A DNA stretch of 64,000 nucleotides from Geobacter sp. SVR. GTDB taxonomy: Bacteria > Desulfobacterota > Desulfuromonadia > Geobacterales > Pseudopelobacteraceae. The notes beneath the pieces are model-generated. The model was not told the origin of the DNA and searched no databases. It saw only the letters and a program-made list of their open reading frames with translations. Below, piece by piece: positions 38,649 through 47,478 of this stretch; position 1 is the first letter of the stretch, and each line of letters begins with the position of its first letter. The position numbers were made by a program, and so were the translations under genes. The DNA lies in assembly GCF_016865365.1 (NCBI RefSeq), contig NZ_AP024469.1:735001-799000 (forward strand), written 5' to 3'.

Positions 38649-39934
38649 AGATAACCGGCAATGACCTGCAGGTGCCTTTCGGTGGCACCTCCGTTTTCCT
38701 GCATCATCCGCAATCCATTCTCTCCCATGGCCTGTTGCCGGTTGCGGTCTGTGATCAGGCTGCGGCAGGCAGCAGCCAGCCCGGCGGGGGATTCGATCTG
38801 GACTCCGGCATCGCAGTCCAGGGTGAGCGCGGCGATTTCCCGGAAGTTGGTCATGTGGGGACCAAAGATCGAGACCACCCCCACGGAGGCCGGCTCCAGC
38901 AGATTGTGGCCGCCGGTCGGCACCAGGCTGCCGCCGACAAAGACCAGGTCGGACAGCGCATACAATCCCATCAGCTCGCCGATCGTATCCACCAGCAGCA
39001 CCTCTCCCGGATGGAACCGATAACCGGCGGAGTCCCGCAGTGCCGTGCGGCGGCGGTAAGGCAGGTTATTCCGCTCCAGAAGAGCCGCGACCGCATCGGC
39101 CCGTTCCGGATGGCGCGGTACGAGTATCAGGAACAGGGGTAAGCCCTCTGCCAGCAGCGCACGGTAGGCCTCCAGTACGTACTCTTCTTCGCCGGGATGG
39201 GTGCTGCCGGCGCAGAGTGCGGTCAGATCGCGCGGGATGGCGTAGCGTTCCCTGAGTTCGGCCCGCTCTTTGGCCGGTATCCGGCGGAAGGGAATGTCGT
39301 ACTTGAGGTTGCCGGCAACCAGGGTACGCTCTGCCGGTGCTCCGATGGCGACGATCCGGTCGCGGTCGGTTGCGGTTTGCATGCAGAGCGCCGAAAACAG
39401 CCGCAGCGGGTGGCGGAAAAACCAGCTCAGGCGCAGGTAGCGGCCGAAGGAACGGTCCGATATGCGACCGTTGGCCAGCAGCACCGGAATACCGCGCCGG
39501 CAGGCCTCGCGGGTGAAGTTGGGCCAGATCTCGGTCTCCATGATGATCACCAGTTCCGGCCTGATGATGTCCAGCGTGCGCCGCACAGCCGGCAGAAAAT
39601 CGAAGGGGAAGTAGATGCAGAGATCCCTTTCCGGGAATCCCTCGGCAATGGTGCGTCCGGTTTCGGTGGTGGTGGAGACAACCAGGGCATGGCCTGGGTA
39701 GCGTGCACGGAGCGCCTTGAGCAGCGGCCGACTGGCAATGGCTTCGCCTACCGATACGGCATGCAGCCAGATTACCGGCCGGCCGTTGGCTTTCAAAAGT
39801 GCCTGTGCGGGAATGAGCCCGAAACGTTCGCCAAAGGCGGGGCGGCGGCCGCGGCTGACGGAGCGGTACAGGTGGTAGGCGCAGACCGGGAACAGCAGGA
39901 AGAGGGAGAGTATGTTGTAGATCAGGTAGAACAT
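38645..39934 (-). CDS. waaA: 3-deoxy-D-manno-octulosonic acid (Kdo) transferase
   Basis: KdtA/WaaA adds Kdo to lipid IVA at the inner membrane. The 429-residue GT-B protein has an N-terminal membrane anchor, the conserved FGERFG with the catalytic Glu, WLHAVSVGEAIASRPLL, STTTETG, CAGSTHPGEEE and FVGGSLVPTGGHNLLEPA. The start overlaps the PAP2 phosphatase stop by 13 bases. Whether it adds one or two Kdo residues cannot be told from sequence. Confidence 0.96.
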   Translation of the reverse strand: MFYLIYNILSLFLLFPVCAYHLYRSVSRGRRPAFGERFGLIPAQALLKANGRPVIWLHAVSVGEAIASRPLLKALRARYPGHALVVSTTTETGRTIAEGFPERDLCIYFPFDFLPAVRRTLDIIRPELVIIMETEIWPNFTREACRRGIPVLLANGRISDRSFGRYLRLSWFFRHPLRLFSALCMQTATDRDRIVAIGAPAERTLVAGNLKYDIPFRRIPAKERAELRERYAIPRDLTALCAGSTHPGEEEYVLEAYRALLAEGLPLFLILVPRHPERADAVAALLERNNLPYRRRTALRDSAGYRFHPGEVLLVDTIGELMGLYALSDLVFVGGSLVPTGGHNLLEPASVGVVSIFGPHMTNFREIAALTLDCDAGVQIESPAGLAAACRSLITDRNRQQAMGENGLRMMQENGGATERHLQVIAGYL

Positions 39935-40629
39935 GAAGGTTGCCGGTCAGCGCCCGGCCGGCCCGGAGATTCCCGGTCGAGTTTCATCAGGTAGTACAGC
40001 GATGCCGCGGTCAGGTGCACCATGCCCCAGGCCCACAGCGTATCGCTCAGGAAATGCCCCCCCTGGGTGATGCGGGCGAAGCTCATCAAGACTCCGAATG
40101 CCAGCCCTCCAGTCAGCCAAGCTAATGCTAAACGTGGCCTGCGGCGGCGCAGCGGAAAATACGGCGCAGCCAGGTAAAATGCGGCGGCCGAATGGCCAGA
40201 GGGAAAGGAACGACCATTGTGGGGCGTGCCCATCTGCCACGGCTGAAGGAACTGCTTCTTGCCGCCGAACTCAACGACCTCCCGTGGGCGCGGCCTGCCC
40301 CAGTACTCCTTGAAGACGCTGTTGACCAGCAGCCCCGGTCCCAGCAGCGCAAGTATCACCAGAAAGACTCCCTGTCTGCGCCACTGCCGCCAGGCCGGGT
40401 TGACCCTGCCATACAATGCCAGGGCCAGCCCCGCAACGGCCATCGCGAAGACCGGAGTACGGTTGAGCAGGTACAGAAAGTGCCAGAAAGGGCGATCCCC
40501 CACTGCCCATCCCTCAGGGCGGAAGAACAGCGCCGACAGTTTCAGGTCGGCGCCTGTCGCGCCTATGATGGCGGTGGCAATCAGCAGTACCAGCAGCGGC
40601 AGGCCGAAATCTACATACTTTCGGTTCAT
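39922..40629 (-). CDS. PAP2-family membrane phosphatase, LpxE-like candidate
   Basis: The 235-residue protein has about six membrane segments and the three PAP2 phosphatase motifs: KEYWGRPRPRE, FPSGHSAAAF and RITQGGHFLSD. It is embedded between the late acyltransferase and kdtA with overlaps on both sides. A lipid A 1-phosphatase (LpxE) is therefore the likeliest role, with undecaprenyl-diphosphate phosphatase or PgpB-like activity as alternatives. The start at 40629 is 48 bases inside the longest open frame and overlaps the acyltransferase stop by 4 bases. Confidence 0.85.
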   Translation of the reverse strand: MNRKYVDFGLPLLVLLIATAIIGATGADLKLSALFFRPEGWAVGDRPFWHFLYLLNRTPVFAMAVAGLALALYGRVNPAWRQWRRQGVFLVILALLGPGLLVNSVFKEYWGRPRPREVVEFGGKKQFLQPWQMGTPHNGRSFPSGHSAAAFYLAAPYFPLRRRRPRLALAWLTGGLAFGVLMSFARITQGGHFLSDTLWAWGMVHLTAASLYYLMKLDRESPGRPGADRQPSCST

Positions 40630-41543
40630 TGTGTGCTCTCCCCGGCCCGTTTCCAACGGCGATGTACCCAGTACCACTGGGTCGGATGGGAGACGACAAA
40701 ATCCTCCACATAGCGCGACAGGGCCTGAACTTCCTCTCTTATGCCATCTTCGCTCTGATCGCTGCCAAAGACATGCGGAGGGTTGATGGTAATCACGAAG
40801 CGGTCCCCTTCACGGTGGATGAAGGAAGGCAAAAAGGCCGCGCCGGTTTTGTGGGCGATGATCACCGGCGCCTTGGATGCCCAGGCCTTTCTGCCCAGCA
40901 TATCGATCAGCGCCCCTTCCTCGGGGAATACCGCCTGGTCGGCCAGGAGGCCTATGTTATCCCCCTTTTTCAGCACCGATAAAATACCCCTCAGAGCCCC
41001 CTGCTTATAGATGATGTTGTTGTCGTAGCGGCTCCGCATTTTCTCCACCATGCGATTGAGATAAGGATTGTTCTGGCGTCGGGCCACCACCGACATCCTG
41101 CCGCGGAAAAACCGCCAGAAGGCCAGGGCCACCAGTTCCCAATTGCCGCAATGTCCGGTCAGGAAAACGACCCCTTTGCCCCGGGCGCTGGCCGCCTCGA
41201 AATGTTCAGCGCCACGCAGCTCGATCCTGCCGAGTATGTCCTCACCTCTGCCGTGGTACAGGCGGCATACCTCCACCAGCGATCTGCCTAGGTTGCGGAA
41301 GGTCTCTTTGACCAGTTCCCCGGCGGTCCGTTCGCCCGACGTCCATAGAGGGTGGGACTTCATAAACGGCAGGGCCCGGCTGATATTATCCACGGCAATG
41401 GCTTTACGCTTCGGAAGCAGCAGCATCAGAAACATTCCGACGCTGGAGCCGAGGCGGTTGGCAACCGGGGCCGGCAGCATCGCCGCCAGCAGGGTCAGTA
41501 CATAGAACAGAGCGGCCTGAACGGCCCAGAACAGTCTCTTCAT
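40626..41543 (-). CDS. lpxL: Lipid A late acyltransferase (LpxL/HtrB family)
   Basis: The 305-residue protein has one N-terminal membrane anchor and the lysophospholipid-acyltransferase catalytic motif HCGNWE near residue 130, plus LLADQAVFPEEGALIDMLGRKA. The family adds secondary acyl chains to Kdo-lipid A. LpxL and LpxM cannot be separated by eye. It overlaps msbA and the PAP2 gene by 4 bases each. Confidence 0.9.
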   Translation of the reverse strand: MKRLFWAVQAALFYVLTLLAAMLPAPVANRLGSSVGMFLMLLLPKRKAIAVDNISRALPFMKSHPLWTSGERTAGELVKETFRNLGRSLVEVCRLYHGRGEDILGRIELRGAEHFEAASARGKGVVFLTGHCGNWELVALAFWRFFRGRMSVVARRQNNPYLNRMVEKMRSRYDNNIIYKQGALRGILSVLKKGDNIGLLADQAVFPEEGALIDMLGRKAWASKAPVIIAHKTGAAFLPSFIHREGDRFVITINPPHVFGSDQSEDGIREEVQALSRYVEDFVVSHPTQWYWVHRRWKRAGESTQ

Positions 41544-43288
41544 TGTTCGATCATCCCGACCGTGTCCCGGTCGTTGAACTGCAGGGAGTGCAGACGGCTG
41601 TAGAGACCGCTGTTGCTCAGCAGATTCTCGTGAGTGCCGCTTTCCACGATCCTTCCCCCTTCCAGCACCACGATCCGGTCTGCGTGCAGAACCGTGGAGA
41701 GCCTGTGGGCGATGACAAAGGTGGTGCGGTTGACCATCAAATTGTCCAGGGCCTGCTGCACCATCTGCTCGCTCTCAGTGTCCAGGGCGCTGGTGGCTTC
41801 GTCCAGTATCAGGATCGGAGCGTTTTTGAGCAAGGCTCGAGCGATGCAGATGCGTTGCCGTTGTCCTCCGGAGAGCCGTACTCCCCGATCACCGATGTTG
41901 GTGTCGTATCCCTCGGGGAGCTGCATGATGAAATCGTGGGCAAAGGCGGCTTTGGCTGCTTCGATCACCTCGTCCAGGTTGGCACCCGGCTTGCCGTAGC
42001 GGATGTTGTTGGCGATGCTCTCGTTGAACAGGGTCGTTTCCTGATCGACCAGGGCGATCTGCGCCACCAGTGAGTTAAGAGTCAGATCGCGGATATCGTG
42101 TCCGTCGATCAGGATAGCCCCATCAGTGACATCGTAAAAGCGGGGCAGCAGGGAAACCAGGGTGGTCTTGCCCCCGCCCGAGGGGCCCACCAGGGCGATC
42201 ATCTGGTTGTTGGCAGCTTTCAGAGATACATTCCGGAGAACCGGCTCTTCGCCATAACTGAAGGAAACATCACGGAATTCCACCATGCCTGAGGAACGGC
42301 CGAGATCCAGTGCACTTGGGCGCTCCACGATGCTGCGCTGCCGATCCAGCAGTGCAAAAACGCGTTCCGCGGCCCCGGCCGAGCGCTGCAGCACGTTATA
42401 GGATCCTTGGAGTTTCTTGATGGGCGTGAAGACCATGACCATGGCAGCAATGAACGAGAACAGCTCCGAGGCGGTCATGCGGCCCGACATGACTTGGCTG
42501 CCGCCGAAATAGATTACGCCGGCCACACCAAAGGAGATGATTGCCTCAGATACGGGCATGGCCAGGGATTCGTATTTGATGTATCGCCGCATCTGGTTGA
42601 AATATTCCAGATTCACGCGGTGAAAGCGCTCGATGGTCTTATTCTCCAGGCCAAAAGCCTTGATTACCTTGATGCCGGAGAAGGTTTCCTGCAGGATGGC
42701 GGTCAGGCCTCCCATCACATTCAGGCTGCGGCCTGAGGCGTTCTTGATCTTTTTGCCGATCAGCTGCGCCGGATAGGCTGTGGCCGGAATGACCACAAAG
42801 GTGATGATGGCTAGTTGCCAGTCCCGGTAGAAAATGACGCCCAGGAGCGACAGGGCCGAGATCAGATCCCGGAACAGGCCGCAGACGACGTTGGCGATTC
42901 CCTCCTGCATGGCACCGATATCGTTGGTCATGCGCGACATCAGCTCGCCGGTGGCGCGGTTATGAAAAAAACTCAGATCCTGCCTGACATTGCCGGCATA
43001 GGCATCGTTGCGGATGTCCTGGACCGCCTTCTGCCCCGCCAGTTTGAGGGTCGTATCGTAGGTGTAGCGGGCGAACCCGCGGATGATGAATAATATGATA
43101 ATCCCTATCGGGACCAGCAGGAAGATGGTGGTGTCCTTGCCGGCAAAGATCTTTTTGAGGACCGGTTCCACCAGCCACGCAAAGGCGCCGTCCAGACCGC
43201 CGACGATCATCGAGCAGAGTGCGGAAACCAGCATCAGGCCCCAATAGGGCTTGAAATATCCGAGGGTACGTCTGAGTATCGGGTTCAT
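41540..43288 (-). CDS. msbA: Lipid A flippase ABC transporter
   Basis: MsbA flips Kdo-lipid A core across the inner membrane. The 582-residue half-transporter has a six-helix transmembrane domain (about 15-310) followed by an ATPase domain with Walker A GPSGGGKTTL near residue 375, signature LSGGQRQRICIARA and Walker B ILILDEATSALD. The start overlaps the lpxB stop by 4 bases and the stop overlaps the acyltransferase start by 4 bases. Confidence 0.96.
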   Translation of the reverse strand: MNPILRRTLGYFKPYWGLMLVSALCSMIVGGLDGAFAWLVEPVLKKIFAGKDTTIFLLVPIGIIILFIIRGFARYTYDTTLKLAGQKAVQDIRNDAYAGNVRQDLSFFHNRATGELMSRMTNDIGAMQEGIANVVCGLFRDLISALSLLGVIFYRDWQLAIITFVVIPATAYPAQLIGKKIKNASGRSLNVMGGLTAILQETFSGIKVIKAFGLENKTIERFHRVNLEYFNQMRRYIKYESLAMPVSEAIISFGVAGVIYFGGSQVMSGRMTASELFSFIAAMVMVFTPIKKLQGSYNVLQRSAGAAERVFALLDRQRSIVERPSALDLGRSSGMVEFRDVSFSYGEEPVLRNVSLKAANNQMIALVGPSGGGKTTLVSLLPRFYDVTDGAILIDGHDIRDLTLNSLVAQIALVDQETTLFNESIANNIRYGKPGANLDEVIEAAKAAFAHDFIMQLPEGYDTNIGDRGVRLSGGQRQRICIARALLKNAPILILDEATSALDTESEQMVQQALDNLMVNRTTFVIAHRLSTVLHADRIVVLEGGRIVESGTHENLLSNSGLYSRLHSLQFNDRDTVGMIEQ

Positions 43289-44448
43289 GTGCGTTCCAAT
43301 TCTGTAAGTAACAGGCGGGCGATGTTTGCGGAGGCCCCCCCACCGCCTAGCCTTTGCCGTATCAGGGCCAGACGCCCCCTGACGGCTGTTGTGTAAGCGT
43401 CGTCGTCAAGAAAACGACCGATCTCCGCTGCAATGGCAACAGGATTAGCCTGTTCCTGGATCAGTTCCTGAACGACCGTTTCCCCTGCCACGATATTGCA
43501 GAGACCGATATTGTCGATCTTGACCAGCCGTTTTGCCAGTTGATAGGTGAGCGGTGAGAGCTTGTAGATGATCACCATTGGCGTTTCGACCAGGGCGATC
43601 TCGAGGGTGACCGTGCCGGACACGGAGATGACCGCATCGCAGGCGCGGATCAGGTCGTGGATGCGTTCGTGGGTGATGGTGACATTCAGTCCGGCCGCCT
43701 TTAGCTGAGGGGTGATATGGTCGGCGCGCAGGGTGGAGGCCAGCGGCAGGACGAACTGGACGCCGGGGAAGCGATCCCGCAGCAATCCTGCAGCAGCGAC
43801 GATGACCGGCAGCAGCCGTTCGATCTCGTTTTTGCGGCTGCCGGGAAACAGCCCGATGATTTTTTGCTGCGGATCGAGCCCGAAGCTGGTCGCTGCTGCC
43901 GCACGGTTCATCTCCACCTTGACGAGATCCAGCATGGGGTGCCCGACAAAGGTGGCCGGTACGCCAGCCCCCTGATAGAAGGGGAGCTCGAACGGCAGGA
44001 TCACCGCCATGTGGTTCACCAGACGGGCGATCTTTTTGACCCGTCCCTGGCGCCAGGCCCAGATCTGGGGGCTGATATAGTAAAATACCTTCACTCCCGA
44101 TTTTCTCGCCACCTTGGCCAGCCGCAGGTTGAAACCCGGGTAATCGATCAGGACCAGAATGTCGGGCGGGTCGTTCAGCAGGATCCGTTTCAGCGTGATG
44201 AAGGCGGAGGAGATCACGTCAAAATGCTTTAGCACCTCCACCAGCCCGACCACGGCCATGTCGGCCGAATCGACCAACGTTTCGACCCCTGCTTCGCGCA
44301 TCCTGGCACCGCCGATGCCGAAAAAACTGAGATGCGGGTCGAGCTTGAGCGCCTCGCGGGCCAGCTCCGCCCCGTAGATGTCTCCGGATGCCTCACCGGC
44401 CACGATCATTATTCTGCGATGTGCAGATTGTAAAACCGTTGCTGTCAT
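43285..44448 (-). CDS. lpxB: Lipid-A-disaccharide synthase
   Basis: LpxB joins UDP-diacylglucosamine and lipid X into the lipid A disaccharide. The 387-residue GT19 protein has IMIVAGEASGDIYGAELAREAL, IDYPGFNLRLAK, the YYISPQIWAWRQGRVKKIA stretch and LFPGSRKNEIERL. The start ATG at 44448 is directly preceded by a run of eight U and a GC hairpin that contains the ribosome binding site, which is unusual. It overlaps msbA by 4 bases. Confidence 0.96.
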   Translation of the reverse strand: MTATVLQSAHRRIMIVAGEASGDIYGAELAREALKLDPHLSFFGIGGARMREAGVETLVDSADMAVVGLVEVLKHFDVISSAFITLKRILLNDPPDILVLIDYPGFNLRLAKVARKSGVKVFYYISPQIWAWRQGRVKKIARLVNHMAVILPFELPFYQGAGVPATFVGHPMLDLVKVEMNRAAAATSFGLDPQQKIIGLFPGSRKNEIERLLPVIVAAAGLLRDRFPGVQFVLPLASTLRADHITPQLKAAGLNVTITHERIHDLIRACDAVISVSGTVTLEIALVETPMVIIYKLSPLTYQLAKRLVKIDNIGLCNIVAGETVVQELIQEQANPVAIAAEIGRFLDDDAYTTAVRGRLALIRQRLGGGGASANIARLLLTELERT

Positions 44449-44477
44449 AAAAAAAAGACCCCCTTTACGACAGGGGG
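44449..44477 (-). promoter_or_regulatory. Terminator-like hairpin enclosing the lpxB ribosome binding site
   Basis: On the minus strand CCCCCT (44477-44472) pairs with AGGGGG (44464-44459) around a 7-nt loop. Two bases later come eight T (44456-44449) and then the lpxB ATG. The 3' arm is the only good Shine-Dalgarno sequence for lpxB, so the hairpin has the shape of an intrinsic terminator or a translational gate between gnnB and lpxB. Confidence 0.65.
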
Positions 44478-44538
44478 ATCGAGAGGATATGGCTGCTGCG
44501 TATTTTTCGGAGTGGCACCGCTTGTCCCGGCCGATGGA

Positions 44539-45633
44539 CTAGCCAAGTAGTGACTCCCTGACCGCCTCCGCCACCACGCGTACGGATTCCTCCGGCATCT
44601 CCGGATAGATCGGCAGGGACATGCAACGGCTGGCAACATTTTCAGCTATTGGTAGGGAAATGCCGGCACAGGCGGCGGCGAAGACATCCTGCCTATGCAA
44701 TGGAATCGGGTAATAGACGGCGCATGCGATCTTCCGTTCCGACAAATGGGCCATAACGGCATCGCGGCGGTCGGTCAGCAGGGTGTACTGGTGATAGACA
44801 TGTACTCCTTTGCCATCCTCGTACGGCACGGTCGCTACATCCCTGAGCAGCTCCGAGTACAGGTGCGCCACTCTTCTGCGTCCGTTGTTGAACTGATCGA
44901 TCCGCTTCAGCTTGACGCGCAGGATCGCGGCCTGGATGTCGTCCAGACGGCTGTTGAAGCCGATCACGCTGTGATGGTAGCGTACCCGGCTGCCGTGATT
45001 GCGTAGCACCTTGAGCTGTTCGGCCAGCTCCGGTGTGGCGCAGGTGACCAGGCCTCCATCGCCGTAGCAACCCAAGTTCTTGCTGGGAAAGAAGCTGAAA
45101 CAGCCGAGGCTGCCATGGGTGCCGGTCATGCTGCCACCGGTGGCGGCACCGAAGGATTGGGCGCAATCCTCGATCAGCTGCAGTTTGTGGGCTTCGCAGA
45201 TGGCCTTGATTTCACTCAGCTCGGCGGGTTGGCCGAACAGGTGCACCGGAATGACCGCCCTGGTGCGAGGCGTGATGGCCGCCTCGATCAGGGTGGGATC
45301 GATATTGAAGGTCTGCGGATCGATGTCGACGAAAACCGGGGTGGCACCGGCGTAGCAGATCGCTTCGGCCGTGGCGATAAAGGTGAAAGGGGAGGTGATG
45401 ACTTCGTCACCCGGGCCGATGCCGGCGGCCAGAATTGCCAGGTGCAGGGCATCGGTGCCGGATGCGCAGGATACGGCATGGGCAGCGCCCAGATAGGCGG
45501 CGCTCTCTTGTTCGAAAGCAGTGACATTGGGTCCCAGGATGAATTGGGAGCTCTCGATGGCATCCAGCACGGCCCGATCGATTTCCTGCTTCAGGTCGTG
45601 ATATTGGGTTTTAAGGTCCACCATTGGAATCAT
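44539..45633 (-). CDS. gnnB: DegT/DnrJ/EryC1-family aminotransferase, probable UDP-GlcNAc3N synthase
   Basis: The 364-residue PLP enzyme has ASGTDALHLAILAAGIGPGDEV, the DCAQSFGA and FSFFPSKNLGCYGDGG stretch with the PLP-binding Lys near residue 185, and LDDIQAAILRVKL. It sits between gnnA-like and lpxB and next to lpxA. In Acidithiobacillus and Leptospira the GnnA/GnnB pair converts UDP-GlcNAc to UDP-GlcNAc3N for amide-acylated lipid A, and that is the best reading here. Aminotransferases for O-antigen sugars are an alternative. The start at 45633 has ggaggt 6 bases upstream. Confidence 0.85.
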   Translation of the reverse strand: MIPMVDLKTQYHDLKQEIDRAVLDAIESSQFILGPNVTAFEQESAAYLGAAHAVSCASGTDALHLAILAAGIGPGDEVITSPFTFIATAEAICYAGATPVFVDIDPQTFNIDPTLIEAAITPRTRAVIPVHLFGQPAELSEIKAICEAHKLQLIEDCAQSFGAATGGSMTGTHGSLGCFSFFPSKNLGCYGDGGLVTCATPELAEQLKVLRNHGSRVRYHHSVIGFNSRLDDIQAAILRVKLKRIDQFNNGRRRVAHLYSELLRDVATVPYEDGKGVHVYHQYTLLTDRRDAVMAHLSERKIACAVYYPIPLHRQDVFAAACAGISLPIAENVASRCMSLPIYPEMPEESVRVVAEAVRESLLG

Positions 45634-45646
45634 TTTGAAACCTCCA

Positions 45647-45706
45647 GGTTGAGGCTGAGGTTGAGGTTAAGGACTCTCATTTATCCTCAACCTTAACCTC
45701 AACCTG
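45647..45706. repeat. Hairpin made of degenerate 6-nt repeats (locus C)
   Basis: The left arm contains gttgag, gctgag, gttgag, gttaag units and the right arm (from about 45684) contains cctcaa, ccttaa, cctcaa, cctg. The arms are largely complementary around a loop near 45673-45683. On the minus strand it ends immediately before the gnnB ribosome binding site. Confidence 0.7.
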
Positions 45707-45714
45707 TTTTTCTG

Positions 45715-46653
45715 TTATTTCCGCCCCAGGGCCTGATTGATCTTGAGCGCGGTTTCCAGCGCCATGCGGCCGTCGTGGCCGCTTACCTCGGGCGGATTGC
45801 CGGTGCGTACGGCAGCGATGAATGATTCGATCTCGCTCCGCAGTGCATCGGCTTCGCCCAGCTCACGCTCGTCAACCTTCACGTTGGGTACGCCGGGGAA
45901 CAGCTCGCCATTTCCCTTGCGGGCCACAAGCAGTTTGCGATTCTGGAAATCGAGGGTGATGTAGGCGTCGCGCTGAAAAATACGCATTTTGCGTTCGCTT
46001 TTGAGGCTGATGCGGCTGGCGGTGACATTGGCCACGCAGCCGTTTTTGAAGAGGATGCGGGCATTGGCGATGTCCTCTTCACCAGTGAAGACCGGCGATC
46101 CGATGGCATCGATGCGCTCGACCGGTGACTTGACGATATGCTGGATGATGTCGATGTCGTGGATCATCAAATCGAGCACGACATTGACGTCGGTGCCGCG
46201 GGGCTTGAAGGGCGCGATGCGTACCGACTCGATGAAGAGCGGCTGCTGCAGGACACCGTCCAGGGCCATCAGTACCGGATTGAAGCGCTCCAGGTGTCCG
46301 ACCTGGAATACGGCCCGGTGCTGTTCCGCCAGGGTGATCAGGTCATCCGCCTCTTCGATTGTGACGGTGATCGGCTTCTCGATCAGGACATGAACGCCGG
46401 CTGCCAGGAAATCCCGGGCCACCTCATGGTGATGCTGGGTCGGAACCACGATACTGACGGCATCTACGCGGCCGATCAGTTCCCGGTAGTCGCTGAAGGG
46501 GGTGGTTCCCAGCGCTGCTGCGATCTCTGCGGCACGGGCGGGGTTGCTGTCAACGACCCCCACCAGTTCCACATCGGATAGCGAGGCGTACTTCTGCGCG
46601 TGGAAGTTTCCCAGATACCCTACGCCGATGACGGCTGTCCTGAGGGCGCTCAT
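45715..46653 (-). CDS. gnnA: Gfo/Idh/MocA-family oxidoreductase, probable UDP-GlcNAc 3-dehydrogenase
   Basis: The 312-residue NAD(P)-dependent oxidoreductase has the Rossmann motif VIGVGYLGNFHAQKYA, the catalytic EKP motif (LIEKPIT near residue 95) and the second motif VVLDLMIHDIDIIQHI. The stop of lpxA and its partner aminotransferase flank it: its start overlaps the lpxA stop by 4 bases and gnnB follows after a repeat. This matches the GnnA role, oxidising the 3-OH of UDP-GlcNAc before transamination. Generic Gfo/Idh enzymes look alike, so the assignment relies on the neighbours. Confidence 0.85.
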   Translation of the reverse strand: MSALRTAVIGVGYLGNFHAQKYASLSDVELVGVVDSNPARAAEIAAALGTTPFSDYRELIGRVDAVSIVVPTQHHHEVARDFLAAGVHVLIEKPITVTIEEADDLITLAEQHRAVFQVGHLERFNPVLMALDGVLQQPLFIESVRIAPFKPRGTDVNVVLDLMIHDIDIIQHIVKSPVERIDAIGSPVFTGEEDIANARILFKNGCVANVTASRISLKSERKMRIFQRDAYITLDFQNRKLLVARKGNGELFPGVPNVKVDERELGEADALRSEIESFIAAVRTGNPPEVSGHDGRMALETALKINQALGRK

Positions 46654-47429
46654 CCGCGGCAGATTCCACGCTTGGAGTTCTCGATGAACGCCAGCAGGTA
46701 GTCGACTTCGGGGCAGCCGCCGAGTTCGCTCCTGATGCGGGCAACCGCCTCTTCGAGTTTCAGATCAGCCATGAACAGGGTTTTGTAGGCTTTTTTGAGG
46801 CTGTTGATGGTTTCATCCGAGAAGCCGCGCCGCTTCAGGCCGATCAGGTTCAGGCCGCGCAACTGTGCATCCCGTTTTCCGGAAGTGGCGATGGTGTAGG
46901 GGAGGATGTCCAGGCCGACCAAAGTGCCGCCACCGATCATGGCATGGGCTCCGATGGTTGAAAACTGGTGTACGGCTACAAGGCCCCCCAGAATGACATG
47001 ATCCTGGACGGTCACATGCCCGGCCAGGGTGGCGACATTGGCCATGACAACGTTGTTGCCGATACAGCAGTCGTGCGCGATATGGGAATAGGCCATGAAG
47101 AGATTGCCGCTGCCGACTACCGTCTTGCCGTGGCCGGTAACCGTGCCGCGATGAATGGTGGCAAACTCGCGCACCACGTTATTGTCTCCCAAGTGGGTCC
47201 AGGTCTCCTCGCCGCGATACTTCAGATCCTGGGGGGGGGCGCCCACCGAGGACTGATGGAAGATCTGGTTATTTTCGCCGATCGCGGTCCAGTCGCCGAT
47301 CACGGCGTGGGCACCGATTTTCGTGCCCGCGCCGATCGTGACCTGCTTGCCGATGATCGCATAGGGACCTATCTCGACCCCGGCAGCCAGTTCTGCGCTC
47401 TGGTCGATAATTGCACTGGGATGAATCAT
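46650..47429 (-). CDS. lpxA: UDP-N-acetylglucosamine acyltransferase
   Basis: LpxA starts lipid A synthesis by moving a hydroxyacyl chain from ACP to UDP-GlcNAc, or to UDP-GlcNAc3N when GnnAB are present. The 259-residue protein is a left-handed beta-helix of hexapeptide repeats with the catalytic His in AYSHIAHDCCIGNN near residue 123 and a C-terminal helical domain. The ATG at 47429 begins the conserved IHPSAIID. It follows fabZ after 49 bases and overlaps gnnA by 4 bases. Confidence 0.96.
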   Translation of the reverse strand: MIHPSAIIDQSAELAAGVEIGPYAIIGKQVTIGAGTKIGAHAVIGDWTAIGENNQIFHQSSVGAPPQDLKYRGEETWTHLGDNNVVREFATIHRGTVTGHGKTVVGSGNLFMAYSHIAHDCCIGNNVVMANVATLAGHVTVQDHVILGGLVAVHQFSTIGAHAMIGGGTLVGLDILPYTIATSGKRDAQLRGLNLIGLKRRGFSDETINSLKKAYKTLFMADLKLEEAVARIRSELGGCPEVDYLLAFIENSKRGICRG

Positions 47430-47478
47430 GGTGTTCTCCTGACGGCGACGCAACAATGCGCCGCGGCAAACATGTGAG

